DNA of 64,000 bases from Peredibacter sp045999315 (GTDB taxonomy: Bacteria > Bdellovibrionota > Bacteriovoracia > Bacteriovoracales > Bacteriovoracaceae). The notes below the pieces were generated by a model that worked only from the letters and a program-made list of their open reading frames with translations, was not told the DNA's origin and made no database searches. The translations under genes and the position numbers were made by a program. The stretch is from contig NZ_CP174607.1 in assembly GCF_045999315.1 (NCBI RefSeq), positions 3,596,001 through 3,660,000 on the forward strand, read 5' to 3'. Shown here piece by piece: positions 25,427 through 32,900 of the stretch; position 1 is the first letter of the stretch; each line of letters starts with the position of its first letter.

Positions 25427-25852
25427 CTAGGCGGCTTTTTTATGTTCCGCTCTGGTGTGAGCTGCTTTCACGGCCGATCGATGTCTCGCAGCCGCTCCTC
25501 TTTTCGCTTGAGCGCGTTTTGCTTGAAGCGAAAGAAGTTTATGACTGACAGTATTTTTGGATTCCTTTTTTTGTCTCTTCTCACCAGCTTCCGATCGAGT
25601 ACGCGAAGTTTTATGTTCTGCAATTCGGCCACGATGAGATGACTTTTTCCCGGTCTTATCCGGAATATCAACACCGGCCTTTCTGGCCTTTGATAGCCCA
25701 ATAGCAATGGCCTGCTTGGTATTTCTTGCGCCAGTTTTTCCTTCTCGAATTCTTTCGATCTCATCTTTTACAAACTCTCCGGCCTGAGTTGATGCTGACT
25801 TTCCTTCGCGTTTATCTTTCTGTGCTCGTTTAATGGTTTTTCTTTCAGGCAT
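25427..25852 (-). CDS. DUF6496-type basic protein
   Basis: 141 residues, very rich in Lys, Arg and Ala. The N-terminal part (about 25-63, with STQAGEFVKDEIERIREGK and TKQAIAIGLSKARKAGV) matches the pattern I associate with DUF6496. The C-terminal half is a histone-like basic tail. It could bind DNA or RNA; this is inferred from charge only. Strong AGGAGG RBS. Lies eight bases before the BON gene. Confidence 0.75.
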   Translation of the reverse strand: MPERKTIKRAQKDKREGKSASTQAGEFVKDEIERIREGKTGARNTKQAIAIGLSKARKAGVDIPDKTGKKSSHRGRIAEHKTSRTRSEAGEKRQKKESKNTVSHKLLSLQAKRAQAKRGAAARHRSAVKAAHTRAEHKKAA

Positions 25853-25861
25853 AAAAACCTC

Positions 25862-26140
25862 CTAGGCCCTTATGGGTCTTCCATAGAGTTTTCTTAATTC
25901 ATTCTTGGCCCTTTCTAACGTGCGTTTTCGACTGGCAGAAAGATTCTTCCCTGCCCTATTAATATAAAAATTCAGCATGGACATGGCGGAACGAAAGGGA
26001 GAAGTCTTCCGTCTTTTACTTCTATCTGATGATCTTTTTACTGAGGCCGCGATGGCCTTAGCACTTCTTTGCTTAAAGACACTCGGTCTTAAAGACATTG
26101 CATTGCTTGTTTCAGTGACTTTTTTAGACCACTTTTTCAT
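25862..26140 (-). CDS. DUF3175 family protein
   Basis: 92 residues from ATG 26140 (MKKWSKKVTETSNAM...). The pattern KKWSKKVTETSNA, RRKTSPFRSAMSMLNFYINRAGKNLSASRKRTLE, quoted in parts, is that of DUF3175, a small basic family found in soil and stress-tolerant bacteria. First gene of the DUF3175-DUF6496-BON set. Function unknown. An in-frame ATG six codons upstream is less well placed relative to the AGAGGG upstream. Confidence 0.8.
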   Translation of the reverse strand: MKKWSKKVTETSNAMSLRPSVFKQRSAKAIAASVKRSSDRSKRRKTSPFRSAMSMLNFYINRAGKNLSASRKRTLERAKNELRKLYGRPIRA

Positions 26141-26218
26141 AACAATCCCTCTGAACATCCTAGTCCTCCTGATAAAGGTAGAAGACTTTATTTTATATAA
26201 AGAGAAGTGAAGCTTTTT

Positions 26219-26236
26219 ACTTTCTCTGGAGAAAGT
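26219..26236. repeat. 18-bp palindrome, copy 1
   Basis: ACTTTCTCTGGAGAAAGT, perfect 8-bp arms around a central TG. It lies 13 bases upstream of the -35 of the HNH gene and in the divergent space to the DUF3175 gene. Identical to the copy at 56937-56954. Confidence 0.85.
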
Positions 26237-26249
26237 GATTTTTTAACGG

Positions 26250-26278
26250 TTGACAAATCCGTACATTTTCCGTAAAAA
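26250..26278 (+). promoter_or_regulatory. promoter of the HNH gene
   Basis: Perfect TTGACA at 26250-26255, 17-base spacer, TAAAAA at 26273-26278. The predicted transcription start falls at about 26285, right at the ATG (26286). No Shine-Dalgarno sequence precedes the ATG, so the message may be leaderless. Confidence 0.5.
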
Positions 26279-26285
26279 GTTCTAC

Positions 26286-27128
26286 ATGAAACTGAACCAC
26301 GTTGCAAATAAAATTTTACTGAGTGATACAAAAAAGTTGGTGGGTGTTGAGAGGAGTGCAACCACGAAGTTGCTTCATCACTTAATAGAGATAGAGCGAA
26401 GGAAGCTTTATTGCGATCTAAAATATTCTTCTTTGTTCGCTTATTGCGTTCATGAATTAGGTTATGATGGGGCCTCCGCTCAAAGACGAATTGTCGCCGC
26501 GAGGGCACTAGCGGAGATGCCAGAAATTGAGCAAAAAATCGAAGATGGAAAATTAAATCTCACGAATATTTCATTAGTGAATCAATTCATTGATGATCCT
26601 GTTCAAAAACGTGAAGTCTTTAAAGAGGTTGAAAATTTAACCAAGAAAGAATGCGAACAAAAATTATTCGAAATCACCGGTAAAGAAGAGAAAACAAAAG
26701 ATAAGCAGAAGCGTATCTCAAAAGACAAAATCCAAGTAGCCTTCGTTTTATCAGACGAAACTATGGCAGTGGTTGATCAGCTTAAAAATCTTCTGGGTAA
26801 AGATATGGAGATGGATCAGTTGGTTCAGTTCATGGCGAAGGAAGCCATCAAGTCTGTGGAGAAGACGAAGTTCAAACAAGCAAAACCCCGAACTTCACTT
26901 TCTCCAGCGAAAGTGGGACGTGCAATCCCAGCATCTATAAAACGAGAAGTATATGCACGAGATAAAAAATGCACTAATTGCGGTTCCACACGGAATCTCA
27001 ATTACGATCACATCCTTCCCTATTCATTAGGAGGGCCATCAACGAAAGAGAATTTAAGATTGTTGTGCTTTCAGTGTAATCAGAGAGGAAGGATAAGAGC
27101 GGGGCTCATGGCCCCGCCACCTGGATAA
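26286..27128 (+). CDS. HNH endonuclease of the deltaproteobacterial/Bdellovibrio type
   Basis: 280 residues from ATG 26286. The N-terminal helical region (30-100, with IERRKLYCDLKYSSLFAYC and GASAQRRIVAARALAEMPEIE) precedes a coiled, Lys-rich linker (130-212). The C-terminal HNH domain has zinc Cys pairs C229/C232 and C261/C264, catalytic D241-H242 (YDHILPYSLGG) and N256. It should cut DNA. The linker region encoding about 204-210 (SLSPAKV) contains the 18-bp palindrome also found upstream of the gene. The 3' end carries a GC-rich hairpin (about 27098-27117). Relatives often occur in multiple copies per genome, which I recall from the family and do not see here. Confidence 0.85.
   Translation: MKLNHVANKILLSDTKKLVGVERSATTKLLHHLIEIERRKLYCDLKYSSLFAYCVHELGYDGASAQRRIVAARALAEMPEIEQKIEDGKLNLTNISLVNQFIDDPVQKREVFKEVENLTKKECEQKLFEITGKEEKTKDKQKRISKDKIQVAFVLSDETMAVVDQLKNLLGKDMEMDQLVQFMAKEAIKSVEKTKFKQAKPRTSLSPAKVGRAIPASIKREVYARDKKCTNCGSTRNLNYDHILPYSLGGPSTKENLRLLCFQCNQRGRIRAGLMAPPPG
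26897..26914. repeat. 18-bp palindrome, copy 2, inside the HNH gene
   Basis: ACTTTCTCCAGCGAAAGT, the exact reverse complement of the copy at 56955-56972. It lies in the linker between the N-terminal part and the HNH domain. Confidence 0.85.
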
Positions 27129-27959
27129 TTAAAAAATATCGTCGATATTGTTAAGAAGCTTTTCTGCTTTTCTTTTTTCAAGAATGTTTTCCGGAGTGAT
27201 TTCAACCGGACCATTTGGAGCAGCAATCACTTCTTGCAGTTGCTTTTTGAATTCTTTCTTGTCGTCCTCTTCTACACAGTAGAGTTCGGCAAAAAGAACT
27301 TTAGTACCAAGATATTCTGGGGCCATTTCCATGGCCTTCTGGAAATTCTTTTTACTTTTCTTCATATCTCCACCGGCGATACGAGGAGCAACGGCATAGA
27401 AGCCGCCCCAGTAACGAGGAACTGCACCATGATAGAAATTAGGACGAAGAGATTCAACTTTCTTAATCATCGAAACGATTTGATCTTTATACTTAAGGGA
27501 GGACATAACGCCGTTAAGCTTTGCCCATTTTCCTCGAGAAGCGGCCGTCCAAAAAGTAAGAGGAACTTCGCGATCAGTAAGTTTCTCAATGGCACCTTTG
27601 ATGTCATCTTTAGCGCGCTTTTTGAATTCAGGATTTGTTGACATCCCTCTTTCGCCGTACTCAATCGCCTTCTCAAAGTTCTTCATTTTAAGATCTTTGT
27701 TATCAAGGTGAAGTTCAGCGAGAGTGAAATAACCGCGAGCGAGATATGTAAGAAGTTCAATGTTTTCTGGATCGGCGGCAAGGGCCTGTTCAAATTTCGA
27801 AAGGGACTCTTCAAGGCTTTCTTGAACGTCACGCTTTTGCCACAAACGAAGGGCCTCGGCCTTCATGAGATTGCCTTCAGCAGAAGTCAGATCTTTTTTA
27901 GGGGCCTGGGCAAGAGCGAAGTTACAAAGGAAAAGGGTCGCAAGAAACATTTTAAGCAT
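27129..27959 (-). CDS. exported TPR protein, TRAP transporter T-component (TatT)-like
   Basis: 276 residues with signal peptide (about 1-17). Helical repeats include FEQALAADPENIELLTYLARGYF and KNFEKAIEYGERGM in the first half. TFWTAASRGKWAKLNGVMSS and YHGAVPRYWGGFYAVAPR are typical of TatT, the periplasmic trimeric partner of some TRAP transporters that is thought to handle hydrophobic ligands. No DctP, DctQ or DctM gene is next to it. A gene for an outer-membrane barrel protein lies upstream. Confidence 0.8.
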   Translation of the reverse strand: MLKMFLATLFLCNFALAQAPKKDLTSAEGNLMKAEALRLWQKRDVQESLEESLSKFEQALAADPENIELLTYLARGYFTLAELHLDNKDLKMKNFEKAIEYGERGMSTNPEFKKRAKDDIKGAIEKLTDREVPLTFWTAASRGKWAKLNGVMSSLKYKDQIVSMIKKVESLRPNFYHGAVPRYWGGFYAVAPRIAGGDMKKSKKNFQKAMEMAPEYLGTKVLFAELYCVEEDDKKEFKKQLQEVIAAPNGPVEITPENILEKRKAEKLLNNIDDIF

Positions 27960-27991
27960 AGTTATCCTTTTGAAAAACTTATGCTTAAAGT

Positions 27992-28552
27992 TTACCTATT
28001 TCCGAAGCGCGCGGAAAGACCTAGTGTGTATTGAACATCGTACTCATTTTCGGCATTGCGGATCATAGTGGCACCCGCATTGAGCCCCAATAATGAGCTG
28101 AAGGCCAGTTGAAAACCAGCACCCGCGTAAGGATCAACTCGAAGTGGGTTATCGTGAGTCTCTGAGACTCCTGCTGTTGTGACCTTTGTTTCTCCTTGAG
28201 AAGCTCGTCCACCAGCACGGAAATAAACTCCGATAAACTTGCCCATAGGAAGAGTCGAGCGGAAACCAAGACTCAGACGTTGAATCGAATCTTCAACAGT
28301 TTGATCATTGGCCGAATAGTCTTTGCGAGAAAGGGCCTGAGTGTACTCGGCCTCCCCAGAAAAGGCCGTGATCCCATAAAGCACTCTTGCCCCATAAGTG
28401 GCGCGAGTCACATAGCGGGCCGGCTCTGGATATCGGACTAAAGTAGTCTCTACACCATAAAGTGGCTCGAACGTAAGCCGAGAATCGGCAGCGAAGGCCT
28501 TTGAGAGAAATAATGCGAGAACGAGAATCAGGAATTGTTTGATTGAAATCAT
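27992..28552 (-). CDS. outer-membrane beta-barrel protein
   Basis: 186 residues. Signal peptide (1-21, ...KAFA), then alternating strands with aromatic residues and short turns (for example YGARVLYGITAFSGEAEYTQAL and DPYAGAGFQLAFSSLLGLNAGA), ending LGLSARFGNR. The size fits an eight-stranded barrel. Substrate unknown. It is 32 bases from the TatT-like gene start and in the same direction, so they may be co-transcribed. Confidence 0.78.
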   Translation of the reverse strand: MISIKQFLILVLALFLSKAFAADSRLTFEPLYGVETTLVRYPEPARYVTRATYGARVLYGITAFSGEAEYTQALSRKDYSANDQTVEDSIQRLSLGFRSTLPMGKFIGVYFRAGGRASQGETKVTTAGVSETHDNPLRVDPYAGAGFQLAFSSLLGLNAGATMIRNAENEYDVQYTLGLSARFGNR

Positions 28553-28573
28553 AAATGATATTCTAAGCTCGGG

Positions 28574-29521
28574 ATGAAAAATATGAAAGTCATGGTCTTA
28601 AATGCCCAGGATCTATTTCTCTTTATGGACAAGCACGATCATTCTGCGAGTCCAGTCACTGAGCTTACTGAAATTAAATGGCAGCTCATGAGTTCTAGCC
28701 TGTTCTCGAATAAGTCCAAGGAAAAATGCTTAATGCTCGCTAATGCGATTAAAGACGCAGAGGCAGATATTGTGATGGTCACTGAAGTGGGAGGACCTGA
28801 GTCTCTTGCTAACTTTGCTAAGTATGTTTTGAATGATGAATACCTGGCCCTGAGTCTTCCCTCAAACTCTGATCGTGGAATTGATTTGGGTTATCTCATT
28901 AAGAAAAGTCTCGCTTACAAAGTGGATATTCATACTCACATTGATTATCCCCTGCCTCTTCCGGCAAAACGTTTTTCCCGAGATGTATTGAGGCTTGATT
29001 TAAAGGCCAACGACAAAGCTCAGATGATTCTTCTCTTGGTTCACATCAAATCAAAGCTTGATATGAGTAAAACTGACTTTGAAGGCCGCTCTCGCCGCGT
29101 GCTGGAAGTAAAAGGACTCCTAGAGATTTATCAAAACTTAGAGCGTCTGCATCCAGATGTTCCAATCCTTATTGGTGGGGACTTTAACGGTCACGCAGGT
29201 GAAGAAAATACTGAGGAAGAATTTAAGTCCATCTATGAAATGACGGACCTTAAGGACATTGCGTACCTCTCCAATATCCCTCCTGAAGAGCGCTTTAGTT
29301 ACGTTTACTTTAACCGGGGTGGAAATCGCTTTGAGCAGCAGATTGATTACCTGTTTATTTCAGACAAGTTTAAGCATTTGATTGAACCAACTGAGTGCTA
29401 CTTCCCTCGTTATAAGCACTTAAGCGGTGCCCCGCTTCCCATACCTAAACGCATGGAGCACAAGAATACGCTACCTTCCGATCACTATCCGTTTCTTGCG
29501 ACCTTAAGATTGAACCCATAG
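28574..29521 (+). CDS. endonuclease/exonuclease/phosphatase (EEP) family hydrolase
   Basis: 315 residues, cytoplasmic. EEP catalytic elements: N10 in VMVLNAQDLF, E in MVTEVGGPE, GGDFNGH (Asp/Asn pair), and SDHYPF near the C-terminus. The family cleaves phosphodiesters in DNA, RNA, lipids or inositol phosphates, all by the same metal-dependent chemistry. No feature narrows the substrate. It diverges from the barrel gene with 21 bases between the starts. Confidence 0.88.
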   Translation: MKNMKVMVLNAQDLFLFMDKHDHSASPVTELTEIKWQLMSSSLFSNKSKEKCLMLANAIKDAEADIVMVTEVGGPESLANFAKYVLNDEYLALSLPSNSDRGIDLGYLIKKSLAYKVDIHTHIDYPLPLPAKRFSRDVLRLDLKANDKAQMILLLVHIKSKLDMSKTDFEGRSRRVLEVKGLLEIYQNLERLHPDVPILIGGDFNGHAGEENTEEEFKSIYEMTDLKDIAYLSNIPPEERFSYVYFNRGGNRFEQQIDYLFISDKFKHLIEPTECYFPRYKHLSGAPLPIPKRMEHKNTLPSDHYPFLATLRLNP

Positions 29522-29610
29522 CGAAAAACGAAAATCTGGCCTTTTTAAGGTCTTATGTTATTTTACCGAAAAGATAATTAAGGCACTTAACCAACTTAAC
29601 AAGAGGTACC

Positions 29611-29853
29611 ATGGCCCACGAGAAAAAAGACCACAAAGAAAACATTCGTATTGATATCACTGACGGCTTCGCAGTTGAGCGCGCCCTTAAAAAATTCAAG
29701 CGACTTTGTGATGCTTATGGAATCGTGAAAGAATACCGCGCTCGCGAGTATTACATGAAGCCTTCAGTTAAGCGTGTAGAGAAAATGGAAGCGGCCGAAA
29801 AACGTCGTAAGAAAACAAATTCAAAATCTCGAGGCGGATCTAGAAAGATCTAA
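29611..29853 (+). CDS. rpsU: 30S ribosomal protein bS21
   Basis: 80 residues with the bS21 pattern (VERALKKFKRLCDAYGIVKEYRAREYYMKPSVKR) spread over about 22-55, given here as a reference motif in abbreviated form. The C-terminus is Lys/Arg-rich and longer than in E. coli (71 residues). bS21 sits at the 30S platform and helps initiation. RBS AAGAGG precedes the ATG. A strong terminator follows at once, so it is a single-gene transcript. Confidence 0.9.
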   Translation: MAHEKKDHKENIRIDITDGFAVERALKKFKRLCDAYGIVKEYRAREYYMKPSVKRVEKMEAAEKRRKKTNSKSRGGSRKI

Positions 29854-29856
29854 TAT

Positions 29857-29884
29857 AAAGGCTCCGCAAGGGGCCTTTTTTATT
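29857..29884 (+). terminator. terminator after rpsU
   Basis: AAAGGCTCC, loop GCAA, GGGGCCTTT (one G-T wobble), then TTTTTTAT. Standard Rho-independent terminator. Confidence 0.85.
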
Positions 29885-29904
29885 TCTGGCATTTCGTTTG
29901 AACT

Positions 29905-32900
29905 CTATGGTGCTCTATATTCTGCCACACCCTGAAGACCACCGAAGCTAAATCCGAAAATCAGGTTTCCGGTTGAAGGGTCATAATTCAACAATTTAGA
30001 TAAGCAATTAATGGATGTCGTAGGCCAAGCAAGAGTTGTGATAGTAGAGGTAGCTTCACTCCATTTTTTTAACCTATAATTTCCTGCCACGTCCGCACAG
30101 TAGTACACAACCAAACTTCCGCTGGCCCTGGAGGAAGTTACTGAAATAATCGTTGATGCTCCAGGATCGGTGAAAAGTGAGTCGATAGATCCACCTTGGA
30201 TCAGTTTTCTCACTTTATTGCCACCTCCAGAGTCTGCTGTATACCAAGCATTAGCTACGGAATCATAAGTCATTGGCCCAATATGGCTTGAACCTGGGTA
30301 ATATGCAGTGGCCAAGGTCGTTCCATCGGCCGGTAAACCTGTCCCATTAAAAAGACCAACTAATCCAGCGAAGTGAGACTGTACTCCAGTAGCAGTATCA
30401 TAACTCTTAAGCATGTTATCTATGTAACCATTTAAATAGGCCGTATTAACTGTCAAAACGGATGTACTTGAGACCCCTACAATTTTTGGATAATACGAAG
30501 AAGTCATCCTGACTGATCCAAGTCCCAGACCATCAGCTCCTGTCCATAATGTAGAACCACCTCCTGCAATATCCACCCACTTTCCAGTCACAGCATCAAT
30601 CTTCGATATTGCATTCCCTCTACTGTATACAACTTCATCAGTTCCAGGAAGAGTGGCAATGGCACTGGTATTGACCCAAATATCATAAGCAATTGACTGA
30701 GTATTAGATGGCGCTGTGGTATTGGGAACAACATTTCTTCCATCACCGGCAAGTAAGGACATTAACTTTGTGGACTTGCTCCATTTCCGGATTCTGAAAG
30801 AGTCAGAATCTAAAATGGCCACATCTCCTTGAGAATTGACCGTAAGACTTCTGACTGTACCAAATCTAGCATCAGTCCCTTTAAGACCATCTCCATGGGC
30901 CAGATTTTGTCCCGCCAGTGTGATCACATTATTATTGGTATCAAGGGTTCGGATAAGACCGGATTCCATGAAATAAACTTTTCCACTGGAATCCACAAAA
31001 ATATCATTTAAATTCATCTTGCAAGAATTTGCAGGAGTGCCATCAATACAGTTGCCTCTTCCGTTACCTACAATCGTAGTTATGGTTGAAACATCATTCC
31101 ATTTTCTTATGTAACCGTCTGATGAGAATACGTACATCCTTCCATCTAAACCCGTGACGATACCGTTAGTAGTCGTTAAATAATTTCCATAAGGAGTGGC
31201 CAATGGATCAGAGGGGTTTGCCTGAAATGTCGTCGGGTTAAATCTGGTCGTCACACATCCAGAGTTATAGGCGATACATCCTAAAATCGATACAGTGTTC
31301 GAGTTCACTTGATCATAGGACAAACCTAAGATGTCATTACCAAAACGTGTGCCGGTCAAGTCTCTAGAGCTGCTACTCATGTCTCCCACGCCACCAAAGG
31401 ATCCATGATTTGTTACAAGACTTGTGACAGGATCGTAGGAATAAATGTTTGGTGGAGTAACAGAGTTAAAATTTGCACTGTAATTATTAGGGACAAACCA
31501 GACCTTCCCATCTGGCCTTACTTGAAGAAATCCTCTATTCAATGTAGACAGCATCAGGTCTGTTCCAGGAATATTCGTTCCCGAGACATTGGCACCACCC
31601 CCAATAATGGTGTTAATGGTCCATGGATTCGTAGAAGTCACAATTTTTCTGATTCTAATATCGTCCCAAAAATAAATGTTTCCTGAATGATCTATGGTGA
31701 TCTTCGAAGGATTTTTTACTTTAGCAGCGGAGATGGGACCTCCATCTCCATGGGTGCTTGTAGCAGCACCATTTGGAATTAACACCGTATAGAGGCCTGT
31801 TAATGGTTCAATGATGGTCAAACCAAAAATAGTATCAATGATGACAATTTTACCATCGGGAAGAACCACAAATTGTTGTGGAAACGGTACTGCCACATCC
31901 TTCCTAATTCTAATCATAGCGGATTTTGCAGAGCCATTGATCCCGGAATCCACATTCCCAGCGAGGGTCCTTAATTTACCAGAGTTTAAAAAGTTTCCTT
32001 GAGCACTCCCACTAATTAAGTTCGTATTCGTCGCTCGCACTCGGATCGCAAAATAACTTCCGGGGGCCCCTCCACTCCATGTATAACAACCAGTATTTCC
32101 ATCATCCAAAGTAGTCGCTCCATTATCAGGAGTACATCCACCGTTACTTCCGTTGCTTAAATTGCTTGCGACATTGAGATAGTTTTTTCCGTCCAGAGTA
32201 TATTCAATGGTCATTGGAGTGGCACCAAGTCCAATCGAATCCGTGGCCTTCCATTTTATGATGACACTTCCTCCACCACTCACGACATAATCATTAGGAT
32301 CTATAGGATCCAGTGGTGTGTCTGTATTTGAAGCGATAACGTTACTCACAGACGGAGGCGGAGAGGAAGTATAGAAGATGGTGGCCATGTCCATCCCTTC
32401 AGTTCCGTTGCCAGAATTAGAAAGCGATGAAACTAAACCAGAGGCATTTTTAGTAAAACCGTAGACAGTGTAGCTTCCGGTCGTAAACCCTAGCTGATAA
32501 TAAAAATTACTGAAATTAATATTTAAGGCCGGGGCAATCGCAGGAGGATTGGCATTGACTGCTCTCCAACATGAATCTTCTAAAACTGGTTGAACAGGAG
32601 AATTTAATTTAAGACAAAAATGAGTGACATTTGTCAGAACATCAGATGCGCCCATATTGACCTGGATGTTTTGCAAGTTCGTCGCCGCTCCTTGCGTGAT
32701 CGTCAAATTTGAAACACTCGGAGGAGTTGTTTGAATCACAAAATTTTCACTTGATACCTGTGAAGAGTTTCCTACCTGATCAGTGGCCGTTAATCTAAGC
32801 TTGGCATTATTAATATCTAGGGTTGGTGCACTCCAGGAATAACTTCCTGAATTCGCCTCTCCGCTTATGAGCGAGCTCCAAGCAGAGCCATCGAAGAACT

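Noticed and set aside
26188..26508. 106-codon ORF antisense to the HNH gene start
   Set aside because: No RBS, no homology seen, and it spans the promoter and palindrome of a well-supported gene.
27098..27117. GC-rich hairpin at the 3' end of the HNH gene as terminator
   Set aside because: No T-run follows within reach (ACCTGGATAATTAAA), and it lies inside the coding sequence; kept only as a note under the gene.
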